Of a stretch of DNA of 64,000 bases, positions 18,804 through 27,927 are shown in pieces. The position numbers and the translations under genes are program-made. Positions within the stretch are counted from its first letter, which is position 1. Each line of letters begins with the position of its first letter. Source of the stretch: Clostridium grantii DSM 8605. GTDB lineage: Bacteria > Bacillota > Clostridia > Clostridiales > Clostridiaceae. The stretch covers positions 19,525-83,524 of the forward strand of contig NZ_FQXM01000018.1 in the NCBI RefSeq assembly GCF_900129965.1, read 5' to 3'. The notes beneath the pieces were generated by a model. That model did not search any database. It saw only the letters and a program-made list of their open reading frames with translations, and was not told the origin of the DNA.

Positions 18804-18836
18804 AATAGCACTCATTAGATGAGTGCTATTTTTATT
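18804..18836 (+). terminator. Hairpin terminator (candidate attenuator) before the aro operon
   Basis: A 12-bp perfect stem (18804-18815 with 18819-18830), a TAG loop, then TTTATTTTAT. It stands between the leader frame and the first DAHP synthase. CTAATGAG at 18747-18754, inside the leader frame, is perfectly complementary to CTCATTAG at 18811-18818. That pairing would use the left arm and loop of the hairpin, so it could act as an antiterminator. Confidence 0.8.
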
Positions 18837-18883
18837 TTATAGAATATTAAAAAAAATATTATAAATAAGGTGGAGGGAATAAT

Positions 18884-19897
18884 ATGATAATTGTAGTTAA
18901 ACCAGGTACTAGAGCAGAGGATATTGCAAAGTTTTCTAAAGTGTTAGAAGAAAAGGGGGTAAATCTTCATATATCGCAAGGAACAGAATATTTAATAATT
19001 GGACTTGTAGGAGATACTAGTAAAGTTGATCCAAGACAGGTAGAAGCTTATGAGTTTGTAGAAAAAGTAATGCATGTTCAAGAACCATATAAAAAAGCAA
19101 ATAGAATGTTTCATCCATTGAATTCTGAAATTGATGTTTTAGGAAATATAATCGGAGGTAAGAAATTAGCAGTAATGGCGGGTCCATGTTCAGTAGAAAG
19201 CGAAGAACAAATACTTGAAATTGCTAGATCTATTAAAAAATCAGGAGCTACTTTTATAAGAGGTGGAGCTTTTAAACCAAGAACTTCTCCATATAGCTTT
19301 CAAGGATTAGGAACAGAGGGATTAGATTTATTAAAAATAGCAAAACAAGAAACTGGACTTCCTATAGTAAGTGAGCTTATGTCAGTTGATATGATTGAGC
19401 AGTTTGTTGAAGATGTAGATATAATACAAATAGGGGCAAGAAATATGCAAAACTTCCATCTTTTAAAAGAAATCGGAAAAACAAGAAAACCTATTTTGTT
19501 GAAAAGAGGATTATCATCAACAATAGAAGAATTTTTGATGAGTGCAGAGTATATAATGTCTGAAGGAAATGAAAATGTAATTTTATGTGAAAGAGGTATA
19601 AGAACTTTTGAAACTTACACAAGAAATACACTTGATTTAAGTGTTGTTCCAGCAATAAAAAAATTAAGTCATTTGCCAGTTATTATAGATCCTTCCCATG
19701 CGGCAGGTATGTGGTGGATGGTAGATTCTTTATCAAAGGCTGCAGTAGCAGTTGGGGCAGATGGTCTTATGATTGAAGTTCATAATGATCCAGTAAATGC
19801 TTTAAGTGATGGGCAACAATCTATAAAACCTAAAAAATTTGAGACTATGATGGAATCATTAAAAATAATAGCAGGGGCTGTTGGAAGAGAAATATAA
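18884..19897 (+). CDS. aroF: 3-deoxy-7-phosphoheptulonate (DAHP) synthase, copy 1
   Basis: A 337-residue cytosolic enzyme that condenses PEP with erythrose-4-phosphate, the first step of the shikimate pathway. It is the short AroF type with an N-terminal regulatory ferredoxin-like domain (1-70) and a TIM-barrel catalytic part. Visible motifs are MAGPCSVES, GGAFKPRTSPYSFQG, IQIGARNM, LLKRG, IDPSHAAG and EVHNDP, which cover the PEP and metal sites. ATG 18884 follows GGTGGAGGG. It opens the aro operon, with tyrA 14 bp downstream. Its catalytic part is almost identical to copy 2 at 20799 while the N-terminal domain differs, suggesting different feedback control. Confidence 0.95.
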   Translation: MIIVVKPGTRAEDIAKFSKVLEEKGVNLHISQGTEYLIIGLVGDTSKVDPRQVEAYEFVEKVMHVQEPYKKANRMFHPLNSEIDVLGNIIGGKKLAVMAGPCSVESEEQILEIARSIKKSGATFIRGGAFKPRTSPYSFQGLGTEGLDLLKIAKQETGLPIVSELMSVDMIEQFVEDVDIIQIGARNMQNFHLLKEIGKTRKPILLKRGLSSTIEEFLMSAEYIMSEGNENVILCERGIRTFETYTRNTLDLSVVPAIKKLSHLPVIIDPSHAAGMWWMVDSLSKAAVAVGADGLMIEVHNDPVNALSDGQQSIKPKKFETMMESLKIIAGAVGREI

Positions 19898-19911
19898 CTG
19901 GGGGGATTTTC

Positions 19912-20772
19912 TTGATTAAAGAAAAGTTTACCAACTTAAAAATAACCATAGTTGGACTTGGAGTTATTGGAGGGTCTTTTGCAAAATCTTTAAAAGCATT
20001 GAATGTGGATAAAGTTTGGGCAGTAGACCTTGATGATAAAACTCTAGTAAAAGCAGAAGAACTGGGAATTATAGATAAGGGATATAAAGATGCAAGTGAA
20101 CCTATTCAAAAATCTGATTTGATTATATTGTGTATATATCCTAAGCAAATTATTGAATTTATACAAATGTATAAAAACAAATTTAAAAATAATTCAATAA
20201 TAACAGATGTAACTGGTATAAAAAATGGATATATTAAGGCAATCAATCCTATATTACCTGAATCTGTGGATTTTGTTTTTGGACACCCAATGGCAGGTAG
20301 AGAGAAAAAAGGAATTGATTTTTCTTCAAGGGAAGTGTTCCAAGGTGCAAATTACTTAATTACTCCCAATAAAAGGAATGAAGAAGAAAACATTAAATTA
20401 ATTGAAGAATTAGTGTTAGCTATGGGATTTAAAAGAGTTTCTAGGGTAGATGTAGATAAACATGATGAAATTATTTCTTATACAAGTCAATTACCTCATG
20501 CTATAGCAGTATCATTAATTAATAGTGATGAATGGGCACCGGAAATAGATTTGTTCATTGGAGATAGTTATAGAGAGTTAACAAGAATTGCAAGAATTAA
20601 TGAAGATTTATGGTGTGAATTATTTATGGGTAATAAAGAAAATTTGATCCCACAGATAGAGTTATTTGAAAATAAAATTCGAGAATTAAAGGATTATTTA
20701 ATTAATGGGGATGAAGAAAAGCTTAAAGAATTATTTAGAGAATCTACAAAAAGAAGAGAAAAAATAACATAA
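19912..20772 (+). CDS. tyrA: Prephenate dehydrogenase
   Basis: A 286-residue NAD(P)-dependent enzyme that converts prephenate to 4-hydroxyphenylpyruvate, the tyrosine branch. It has the Rossmann motif GLGVIGGSFAKS near residue 16, the HPMAGREKKG motif with the catalytic His, and the SQLPHAIAVSL segment. It has no C-terminal ACT domain, so feedback control may act on the DAHP synthases. The start is TTG 19912 after a GGGGGGA site. It lies between the two DAHP synthase copies. Confidence 0.93.
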   Translation: MIKEKFTNLKITIVGLGVIGGSFAKSLKALNVDKVWAVDLDDKTLVKAEELGIIDKGYKDASEPIQKSDLIILCIYPKQIIEFIQMYKNKFKNNSIITDVTGIKNGYIKAINPILPESVDFVFGHPMAGREKKGIDFSSREVFQGANYLITPNKRNEEENIKLIEELVLAMGFKRVSRVDVDKHDEIISYTSQLPHAIAVSLINSDEWAPEIDLFIGDSYRELTRIARINEDLWCELFMGNKENLIPQIELFENKIRELKDYLINGDEEKLKELFRESTKRREKIT

Positions 20773-20798
20773 AAACTAAAAAACAGGGGGACTAAATC

Positions 20799-21812
20799 AT
20801 GGTAGTAATCTTAAAAAATAATGTTAAACAAGAGGAAATTCAAGGATTAATAGCACATTTAACAGGCTTAGGGGTAGAGGTTCATCCTATAATCGGAAAT
20901 ACTCAAAGTATATTAGGTTTAGTAGGAGATACTTCTAAACTAGATCCAAGTATGATTCAATCTCATAGAATTGTAGAAAAAGTAATGTATGTTCAAGAAC
21001 CATTCAAAAAAGCAAACAAGGTTTTCCATCCTGAGAATTCAGTTATTTCTGTAAAAGATCATTTAATTGGAGGAAAAGCTCTTTCAGTAATGGCAGGCCC
21101 ATGTTCTGTTGAAAGTTATGAACAAGTATTGGAGATTGCAAAATCTATAAAAGCATCAGGAGCAGGAGTTCTAAGAGGTGGAGCTTTCAAACCTAGAACA
21201 TCTCCATATAGCTTTCAAGGAATGGGTAGTGAAGGGCTTGAAATATTAAAGCAAGTTAGAAAAGAAACTGGATTACCTATAGTTACAGAACTTATGTCTT
21301 TAGAATGGTTAGATAAATTTGTTGAAGATGTGGATATAATTCAAATAGGTGCGAGAAATATGTCTAACTTTGATTTATTAAAAGAAGTTGGTAAAAGTAA
21401 GACTCCTATTTTATTAAAAAGAGGTATGTCATCAACAATAGAAGAATTCTTGATGAGTGCGGAATACATAATGTCTGAAGGAAATGAAAATGTAATTTTA
21501 TGTGAAAGAGGTATAAGAACTTTTGAAACTTATACTAGAAATACTCTTGATTTAAGTATTGTACCAGCAATAAAAAAATTAAGTCACTTACCTATAATTG
21601 TTGACCCAAGCCATGCAGCAGGAATGTGGTGGATGGTAGAACCATTAGCAAAAGCAGCTATAGCAGCAGGAGCAGATGGACTTATGATAGAAGTTCACAA
21701 TGACCCAGCTAATGCGAAATGTGATGGACAACAGTCTATAAAGCCAGCTAAATTTGATGCTTTAATGACAAAATTAAAGAAAATAGCAGAAGTAGAAGAA
21801 AGAGAAATTTAA
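20799..21812 (+). CDS. aroF: 3-deoxy-7-phosphoheptulonate (DAHP) synthase, copy 2
   Basis: A 337-residue paralogue of the gene at 18884 with the same catalytic motifs (MAGPCSVES, GAFKPRTSPYSFQG, IQIGARNMSNF, DPSHAAG, EVHNDP). The first 70 residues (regulatory domain) diverge strongly between the copies, while the catalytic part is highly similar. Bases 21468-21532 match 19553-19617 exactly (65 bp), which points to recent duplication or gene conversion. ATG 20799 follows a GGGGG site. The likely role is an isozyme answering a different aromatic effector. Confidence 0.95.
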   Translation: MVVILKNNVKQEEIQGLIAHLTGLGVEVHPIIGNTQSILGLVGDTSKLDPSMIQSHRIVEKVMYVQEPFKKANKVFHPENSVISVKDHLIGGKALSVMAGPCSVESYEQVLEIAKSIKASGAGVLRGGAFKPRTSPYSFQGMGSEGLEILKQVRKETGLPIVTELMSLEWLDKFVEDVDIIQIGARNMSNFDLLKEVGKSKTPILLKRGMSSTIEEFLMSAEYIMSEGNENVILCERGIRTFETYTRNTLDLSIVPAIKKLSHLPIIVDPSHAAGMWWMVEPLAKAAIAAGADGLMIEVHNDPANAKCDGQQSIKPAKFDALMTKLKKIAEVEEREI

Positions 21813-21834
21813 TCTGTTATTGGAGGGAGAAATC

Positions 21835-22902
21835 ATGAAAAGCTTAAATGTAAATATTTCTGAAAATAATTACCCAATTATTATTGAAAGTGGACTTATA
21901 TTAAACATTGGAGATAAGATAAAAAATATTTACTCTGGAGAAAAAATTTCTTTAATTACTGATAGTAATGTGGATAACTTTTACGGAGAATCAGTAGTTG
22001 CATCTTTACAAAATAAAGGATTTAACGTAAAAAAAATTGTTTTACCACCAGGAGAAAAAACTAAATCTATAGAAAATCTAACTTTTCTTTATGATGAGTT
22101 GTTAGATTTTACAATGTCAAGAGGAGATTTAATTATAGCTTTAGGAGGGGGAGTAATCGGAGACTTAACTGGATTCGTTGCTTCCACTCTTCTTAGAGGT
22201 ATTCCTTTTGTGCAAATACCTACTTCATTATTAGCACAAATAGATAGTAGTATTGGAGGTAAAGTTGCAGTTGATTTGCCAAGAGGGAAAAATTTGGTGG
22301 GTAGCTTTTATCATCCAAAAGCTGTTTTTATTGATCCACAGGTGCTAAAAACATTAGAAGAAAGATTCCTTTATGATGGAATGGCAGAAGTTATAAAAAC
22401 TGCATGTATCAAAGATAAAGGATTATTTGACTATCTTTTAGAACTAAATTCAAAAGAGGAACTATTTGATAATTTTGAAGAAATAATTTATAGATGTTGT
22501 GATATTAAAAGAAAAGTTGTAGAGGCTGATGAAAAAGATACTGGGGAAAGAATGATACTAAACTTTGGTCATACTATTGGTCACGCTATAGAAAAATACT
22601 TTGACTTTGAAAAATATAGTCATGGAGAAGCGGTAGCAATAGGAATGTATGCTATAACAAAGATTAGCGAAGAGAAAGAGCTCACTTCAAAAGGTACTTT
22701 AGAAAAGCTTAAAACAATGCTAGTAAAATATAAATTACCATATAATGCGAAAGTGGATAACATTGAAGAGATATTTGATACTATTGCTTTAGACAAAAAA
22801 AGTTCGGGAAACTTTTTAAACTTAATTATGATAAAAAATATTGGGGAAGTATTTATAGAAAAAATTGATAAAGCTTATTTAAAAGAAGTAATATCAATAT
22901 AA
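21835..22902 (+). CDS. aroB: 3-dehydroquinate synthase
   Basis: A 355-residue NAD- and metal-dependent enzyme of the second shikimate step. Motifs: LPPGEKTKS, the glycine-rich LGGGVIGDLTGFVAS, PTSLLAQIDSSIGGK, and the metal-binding NFGHTIGHAIE and YSHGEAVAIGM. The chosen start is ATG 21835, seven bases past GGAGGGAG; a TTG at 21820 would place the ribosome-binding site inside the gene. It follows the DAHP synthase by 22 bp. Confidence 0.95.
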   Translation: MKSLNVNISENNYPIIIESGLILNIGDKIKNIYSGEKISLITDSNVDNFYGESVVASLQNKGFNVKKIVLPPGEKTKSIENLTFLYDELLDFTMSRGDLIIALGGGVIGDLTGFVASTLLRGIPFVQIPTSLLAQIDSSIGGKVAVDLPRGKNLVGSFYHPKAVFIDPQVLKTLEERFLYDGMAEVIKTACIKDKGLFDYLLELNSKEELFDNFEEIIYRCCDIKRKVVEADEKDTGERMILNFGHTIGHAIEKYFDFEKYSHGEAVAIGMYAITKISEEKELTSKGTLEKLKTMLVKYKLPYNAKVDNIEEIFDTIALDKKSSGNFLNLIMIKNIGEVFIEKIDKAYLKEVISI

Positions 22903-22915
22903 AGGGGCTGTAGTT

Positions 22916-24196
22916 ATGAAAAGTATGAAGATTGAACCAAGAAGTTTAAGGGGAAAAATAAACATACCTCCATCTAAAAGTTTAGCACATAGAGCGGTAA
23001 TAGCAGCTGCACTAGCGGATGGAGTTAGTGAAGTAACTAACTTAGTTTACTCTAAGGATATTACTGCAACTTTAAAAGGCATGGAAAATTTGGGTGCTAA
23101 AATAATACAAAAAGATGATAGTGTTATCATTGAAAGTAATGGAGAAGTTAAAAAAGTTGGACAGATTTTTGATTGTGAAGAATCAGGGTCTACAATTAGA
23201 TTTTTGATTCCTCTTTCTTTAGCGGTTGACAATGATGTGGAGTTTATAGGAAAAGGCAAGCTTATTTCTAGGCCACAAGATGTATATTATAGTATGTTTG
23301 ATGAAAAAAACATTGAGTTTACTACTGATAATGGAAATCTTCCATTAAAAATTAAAGGGAAACTTTCTCCAGGAATTTTTAATGTTAAAGGTAATGTTAG
23401 TTCACAGTTTATTACTGGATTACTTTTTACTCTTCCTTTATTAGATGGGAATTCTGAAATAAAGATCACAACAAAACTAGAGTCTATTGGATATATAGAT
23501 TTAACTTTAGATGTTTTAAGAAAGTTTGGAATTGAAATTATAAATAATAATTATGAGAGTTTTTCTATAAAAGGAAATCAAAAATATAAAGCTAATAACC
23601 ATAGAGTAGAAGGGGATTTCTCCCAAGCAGCATTTTGGCTTACAGCTGGAATAATAGGTGATGAGATTTATTGTGGAGATCTTAATTTAGAATCTCTTCA
23701 AGGGGATAAGGTTATTATAGATATAATTAAAGAGATGCAGGGGAATTTAGAAATAAAAGATGGAATAGTTGTGGTAAAATCATCTATAACAAAAGGAACT
23801 GTTATTGACGTATCACAATGTCCAGATTTAGTACCAATACTTGCTGTTTTAGCTTGCTTTAGTCAAGGTAAAACTGAGATTATAAATGGTGCTAGGGTTA
23901 GAATAAAAGAAAGTGACAGATTGAAAGCTATTACTACAGAACTTAAAAAATTAGGAGCAAACATTGAAGAACTAGGAGATGGTTTGGTTATTCATGGCAG
24001 TGACAGTTTAAAGGGCGGTATAGTTAATAGTTGGAATGATCATAGAATAGCTATGGCCTTAGCTGTTGCATCAATTAGATGTGAAGGCCCAGTAATTATT
24101 GAGGACAGTAGTTCCGTTAATAAATCTTACCCAAATTTTTGGGAAGACTTCAGCATGTTAGGGGGAAAAGCAGTTGAGTGGAGTATGGGGGAATAA
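22916..24196 (+). CDS. aroA: 3-phosphoshikimate 1-carboxyvinyltransferase (EPSP synthase)
   Basis: A 426-residue cytosolic enzyme that joins PEP to shikimate-3-phosphate. Motifs: PPSKSLAHRAVIAAALADG at the N-terminus, SGSTIRFLIPLSL, the RIKESDRLKAI motif and NDHRIAMALAVASI near the C-terminus. The usual NAGT at the SGST site is replaced by the clostridial-type EESGST, as in other class II-like enzymes. ATG 22916 follows AAGGGG. The 3' end overlaps aroC by 23 bp, implying translational coupling. Confidence 0.94.
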   Translation: MKSMKIEPRSLRGKINIPPSKSLAHRAVIAAALADGVSEVTNLVYSKDITATLKGMENLGAKIIQKDDSVIIESNGEVKKVGQIFDCEESGSTIRFLIPLSLAVDNDVEFIGKGKLISRPQDVYYSMFDEKNIEFTTDNGNLPLKIKGKLSPGIFNVKGNVSSQFITGLLFTLPLLDGNSEIKITTKLESIGYIDLTLDVLRKFGIEIINNNYESFSIKGNQKYKANNHRVEGDFSQAAFWLTAGIIGDEIYCGDLNLESLQGDKVIIDIIKEMQGNLEIKDGIVVVKSSITKGTVIDVSQCPDLVPILAVLACFSQGKTEIINGARVRIKESDRLKAITTELKKLGANIEELGDGLVIHGSDSLKGGIVNSWNDHRIAMALAVASIRCEGPVIIEDSSSVNKSYPNFWEDFSMLGGKAVEWSMGE

Positions 24197-25244
24197 AATC
24201 AAATATTCTATTTTTGGGGAATCTCACGGAAATGGTATAGGTATTGTAATTGATGGATTAGAACCTGGAATTGAACTAGACTTAGATGCAATCTCAAAAG
24301 AGATGGAAAGACGAGCACCAGGTAAAAACAAATTATCTACTAGCAGAAATGAAAAAGACCAATTTGAAATATTAAGTGGAGTTTTTCAAGATAAAACAAC
24401 AGGAGCTCCTCTTTGTGCCATAATAAGAAATAGTAATCAACATTCTAAGGATTATAGTAAGACAAAAGATTTAATTAGACCTGGGCATGCAGATTATACA
24501 GGAAGAATAAAGTATAATGATTTTAATGATTATAGAGGTGGAGGACATTTTTCTGGACGAATTACTGCTCCACTTGTATTCGCAGGTGCTGTAGCAAAGC
24601 AAGCATTATTGAAAAAGGGAATAATCATTGGAAGTCATATCTATAGTATAAAGAATATAAAAGATGATAAATTTGATCTTGCTAGTATAAAGGAAGATTC
24701 TTTAAAAGAACTTACTCAAATGGATTTTCCAGTTATCCGTAGTGAAAAAAGTTCAGATATGAAGGATGAAATTTTAAAGGCAAGAGAAGAACAGGATTCT
24801 GTGGGTGGAATTATTGAATGTGCAGCCATTAATTTACCTTGTGGAATTGGCTCTCCTTATTTTGATTCCATAGAAAGTTCATTATCGCATCTTCTATTTT
24901 CTATACCTGCTGTAAAGGGTGTTGAATTTGGATTAGGCTTTGAAATAACAGAATTATTTGGCTCAAAGGCTAATGATGAGTATTATATAGAAGATGATGT
25001 TATAAATACTTATACAAATAATAATGGAGGGGTTTTAGGGGGAATAACTAATGGAATGCCTTTAGTATTCAGAGTTGCCATAAAACCAACACCTTCTATT
25101 GCGAAATCCCAAAGAACAGTGGATATGGTTAAAAGAGAAAATGCTAATATTGAAGTACATGGTAGACACGACCCATGTATTGTTCAAAGAGCTATTCCAG
25201 TTGTTGAAGCTGTAACTGCTATGGGGATTTTAGAGCATATATAG
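24174..25244 (+). CDS. aroC: Chorismate synthase
   Basis: A 356-residue FMN-dependent enzyme that makes chorismate from EPSP. Motifs: GESHGNGIGIVIDG, RPGHADYTGRIKYN, GGGHFSGRITAP and GRHDPCIVQRAIPVVEA. The start is TTG 24174, inside the end of aroA. It yields the canonical N-terminus (M)SGVWGNKIKYSIFGESHG, and a GGGGGAAAAG site precedes it. No later start keeps this N-terminus. The 23-bp overlap with aroA is unusual in length but well supported. Confidence 0.94.
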   Translation: MSGVWGNKIKYSIFGESHGNGIGIVIDGLEPGIELDLDAISKEMERRAPGKNKLSTSRNEKDQFEILSGVFQDKTTGAPLCAIIRNSNQHSKDYSKTKDLIRPGHADYTGRIKYNDFNDYRGGGHFSGRITAPLVFAGAVAKQALLKKGIIIGSHIYSIKNIKDDKFDLASIKEDSLKELTQMDFPVIRSEKSSDMKDEILKAREEQDSVGGIIECAAINLPCGIGSPYFDSIESSLSHLLFSIPAVKGVEFGLGFEITELFGSKANDEYYIEDDVINTYTNNNGGVLGGITNGMPLVFRVAIKPTPSIAKSQRTVDMVKRENANIEVHGRHDPCIVQRAIPVVEAVTAMGILEHI

Positions 25245-25255
25245 GGGGGATAATT

Positions 25256-26425
25256 TTGAAGGATCTTAATGATTATAGAAATAAAATTGATGAAATAGAT
25301 GAAGAAATAGTAAAGCTTTTTGAGGAAAGAATGAAAGTTGTTGTGGGAATTGCTGAGTATAAAATCCAAAATGAAATTCCTATTCTTAATGAAGGTAGAG
25401 AAAATGAAGTTATTAAGAAAAATCAGGATAGATTAGAAAATAAGGAACTTAATAATTCCTTAGAAGAATTTTATAAAAGCTTTATGAAGATAAGTAGGAA
25501 TTATCAAAGTGAAAAGATTAATTCATGGAAAAAAGAAAATCAAGTTGAAAATACCTTACCAGCAACTGAAAGCAATGATATGTTACAAAATAAGACTAGT
25601 GTTGTTTATCAGGGGGTACCAGGCTCATATAGTTATAACGCTTTAAGAAAATTTTTTTCTCTAAGATATAATTTAGAAGATATTAATAAAATAAATGTGG
25701 AAAATTTTGAAGATGTATTTGTTACGTTAAAAAGCGAAAAAGTAAAATATGGAATATTACCCTTAGAAAACTCATCTACTGGAGGAATTTCTGATGTATA
25801 TGATTTGATTAGAAATCATAACTTTTTCATTATAGGTGAAAGAAAAATAAAAGTAGAGCATAATCTTTTAGGGATTAAAGGCTCTAAGATTGAAGATATC
25901 GAAGAAGTATATTCTCATCCACAAGGAATACAACAATGTAAAAAATATTTTGATAATTATCCCCATTTAAAATTGATACCTTATACAAATACAGCAGCTA
26001 GTGCAAAATATATCAAAGAAAGCAATGATATAAAAAAAGCGGCCATAGCAAGTATAGATGCTAAAGAAATTTATGATTTAGATATACTTTCTTCAAATAT
26101 AAATTATAATGAAAATAACTATACTAGGTTTGTAGTTATTAGTAAAGATATGGAACTTTCAAATAAAGCAGATAAAGTAAGTGTTGTTTTATCAGTACAG
26201 CATGAAAGTGGAGCGCTTTATAATGTACTTAAAGTATTCTGGAAACATAAATTAAATATGCTAAAAATAGAATCAAGACCCATAGAAGATACGCCATGGG
26301 AATACTTTTTCTATATAGATTTCCAGGGAAATATTAAGGACAATTTGGTGAAAAATGCTGTTGAAGAAATGAGAAATGAAAGTAGTTATTTTAAGGTGTT
26401 GGGAAACTATGAGGCACATTCTTAG
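25256..26425 (+). CDS. pheA: Bifunctional chorismate mutase/prephenate dehydratase (P-protein)
   Basis: A 389-residue enzyme that carries chorismate through prephenate to phenylpyruvate. An AroQ-type chorismate mutase domain (about 1-85, RNKIDEIDEEIVKLFEERM) is joined by a linker to prephenate dehydratase (about 115-295, starting YQGVPGSYSYNAL, with NYTRFVVI near 280). A C-terminal ACT domain carries the ESRP motif (KIESRPIEDTPWEY), the usual phenylalanine feedback site. The start is TTG 25256 after GGGGGGA. It is the last of the tight aroF-pheA run before a 150-bp gap. Confidence 0.94.
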   Translation: MKDLNDYRNKIDEIDEEIVKLFEERMKVVVGIAEYKIQNEIPILNEGRENEVIKKNQDRLENKELNNSLEEFYKSFMKISRNYQSEKINSWKKENQVENTLPATESNDMLQNKTSVVYQGVPGSYSYNALRKFFSLRYNLEDINKINVENFEDVFVTLKSEKVKYGILPLENSSTGGISDVYDLIRNHNFFIIGERKIKVEHNLLGIKGSKIEDIEEVYSHPQGIQQCKKYFDNYPHLKLIPYTNTAASAKYIKESNDIKKAAIASIDAKEIYDLDILSSNINYNENNYTRFVVISKDMELSNKADKVSVVLSVQHESGALYNVLKVFWKHKLNMLKIESRPIEDTPWEYFFYIDFQGNIKDNLVKNAVEEMRNESSYFKVLGNYEAHS

Positions 26426-26450
26426 TGAATAGTTAACAGTGAACAGTTAA
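26424..26450 (+). repeat. Pair of 13-bp direct repeats after pheA
   Basis: AGTGAATAGTTAA (26424-26436) and AGTGAACAGTTAA (26438-26450) differ at one base. The first begins inside the pheA stop codon. Such short repeats occur between genes in clostridia; I see no other copy in this window. Confidence 0.6.
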
Positions 26451-26454
26451 GGAT

Positions 26455-26480
26455 AGCTTTCGCTTATGCGAAAGCTTTAA
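26455..26480 (+). terminator. Hairpin after pheA
   Basis: A 9-bp perfect stem AGCTTTCGC/GCGAAAGCT (26455-26463 with 26468-26476) with a TTAT loop is followed by only a weak T stretch (TTAATT). It may be a leaky terminator or a processing site inside the aro cluster. Confidence 0.55.
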
Positions 26481-26575
26481 TTGAAGTAAAATATTTAAAA
26501 AACCTTTTGTAAAGCAAAGTGATTATTTATATTATAGGAAATCAAAAATTTATTTAGTTAAGGGAGATATGCTAT

Positions 26576-27055
26576 ATGTCAAAGTTAATAATTAGAGATT
26601 TTAATATTAATGACTTTACTGATTTTAGCATTTTGATGAATGAGGTACATGATTTACATGTAGAAAATAGACCAGATATTTATAAAGATACCGATGAAGT
26701 AATCTCTAAAGAAGACTTTATCAAAATTGTTAATGATGAAAAAATAATTTCAATTTTAGCTCAAATTGATTCTGTTGTTGTAGGTTTATGTATTATTTCA
26801 ATTAAAAATATACCGGATAATAATGTGAGTATACCAAGGAATATTGCTTATATGGAGGATTTATGTGTTCTTGAATCTTATAGAAAACAAGGCATAGGAA
26901 AAGAATTGTTTTATGAAGGAAAAAAACGTGCTTTGCAAATTAATGTAGATAGTTTAGAGTTGATGGTGTGGGAATTTAATAAAATGGAGCTAGAATTCTA
27001 TGAAAATAAAAATATGAAGACTAGAAGCAGAATTATGGAATTAAAGCTACATTAA
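26576..27055 (+). CDS. GNAT-family N-acetyltransferase
   Basis: A 159-residue cytosolic acetyltransferase. The acetyl-CoA-binding motif A is visible as LESYRKQGIGKELFYEGKKRA (residues about 100-120), after the beta-4 strand AYMEDLCV. The substrate is unknown. It lies between pheA and aroE with 150 bp of non-coding DNA before it and 37 bp after it. ATG 26576 follows AAGGGAG. A role in aromatic metabolism is possible but not shown. Confidence 0.87.
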   Translation: MSKLIIRDFNINDFTDFSILMNEVHDLHVENRPDIYKDTDEVISKEDFIKIVNDEKIISILAQIDSVVVGLCIISIKNIPDNNVSIPRNIAYMEDLCVLESYRKQGIGKELFYEGKKRALQINVDSLELMVWEFNKMELEFYENKNMKTRSRIMELKLH

Positions 27056-27092
27056 CAGCTAAAAGGCCTAAAATTAAAGGAGGTTATTTTTA

Positions 27093-27920
27093 ATGAAAAC
27101 ATTATCAGGATTACTGGGAGAATCTTTAAAACATAGCTATTCTCCTGAAATTCATTCTTCATTGTTTGATAAAATAAATATGGATGCTCATTATCATTTA
27201 TTTGAAGTGGATAAAAAAGACCTAGGGCAAGTTGTTAAATCTATGAAAGTTTTAAAAATCAAGGGGTTAAATGTTACTATACCTTATAAATTAGATGTGA
27301 TGAACTATTTAGATCGTATATCTGAAGAAGCAGAAGCCATTGGAGCTGTTAATACCATTGCAATAGAAGATGGTAAAACTATTGGCTATAATACAGATTA
27401 TTTTGGCTTTGGGCATATGCTTAATAAATTTAATATAGAGTTGGAGGGCAAAGCAGCTGTTCTTCTTGGGGCAGGGGGAGCAACTAAAGCAGTATATCAT
27501 TATTTGTTAAATCATGGCTCAAAAGAAATAATTATTGTGTCTAGAAATAAAAGTAAGAATGAAGAGTATTATAATAATGCGCAGATTATAGACTATGATG
27601 GACTAAAGGAATTAAAAGACAGGGATATAGTTATTAATTGTACGCCTGTAGGTATGTATCCTAAGGTTGATGAAAGTCCTATTGAAAAAGAACTTTTAAA
27701 GAATTTTAAAGTAGCAGTGGACTTGATTTATAATCCAGAGAAAACAAAGTTTTTACTAGAAGCTGAAACTTTAGGTTTAAAAGCTGTGAATGGATTATAC
27801 ATGTTAGTAAGTCAGGCTATAAAAGCGGAAGAATTGTGGAATAATATAAGAGTTGATGAAATAATTGTGGATAAAATTTATAAGGAAATAAAAGAATCTT
27901 TATACGGAAAAAGGAGCTAA
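27093..27920 (+). CDS. aroE: Shikimate dehydrogenase
   Basis: A 275-residue NADPH-dependent enzyme that reduces 3-dehydroshikimate to shikimate. Motifs: HSYSPEIHSSLF (shikimate site), GLNVTIPYK with the catalytic Lys near residue 66, GAVNTIA, NTDYFGF, and the nucleotide-binding LLGAGGATKAV. The start is ATG 27093 after AAAGGAGG. aroK follows 7 bp downstream. Confidence 0.95.
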   Translation: MKTLSGLLGESLKHSYSPEIHSSLFDKINMDAHYHLFEVDKKDLGQVVKSMKVLKIKGLNVTIPYKLDVMNYLDRISEEAEAIGAVNTIAIEDGKTIGYNTDYFGFGHMLNKFNIELEGKAAVLLGAGGATKAVYHYLLNHGSKEIIIVSRNKSKNEEYYNNAQIIDYDGLKELKDRDIVINCTPVGMYPKVDESPIEKELLKNFKVAVDLIYNPEKTKFLLEAETLGLKAVNGLYMLVSQAIKAEELWNNIRVDEIIVDKIYKEIKESLYGKRS

Positions 27921-27927
27921 AATTTTT

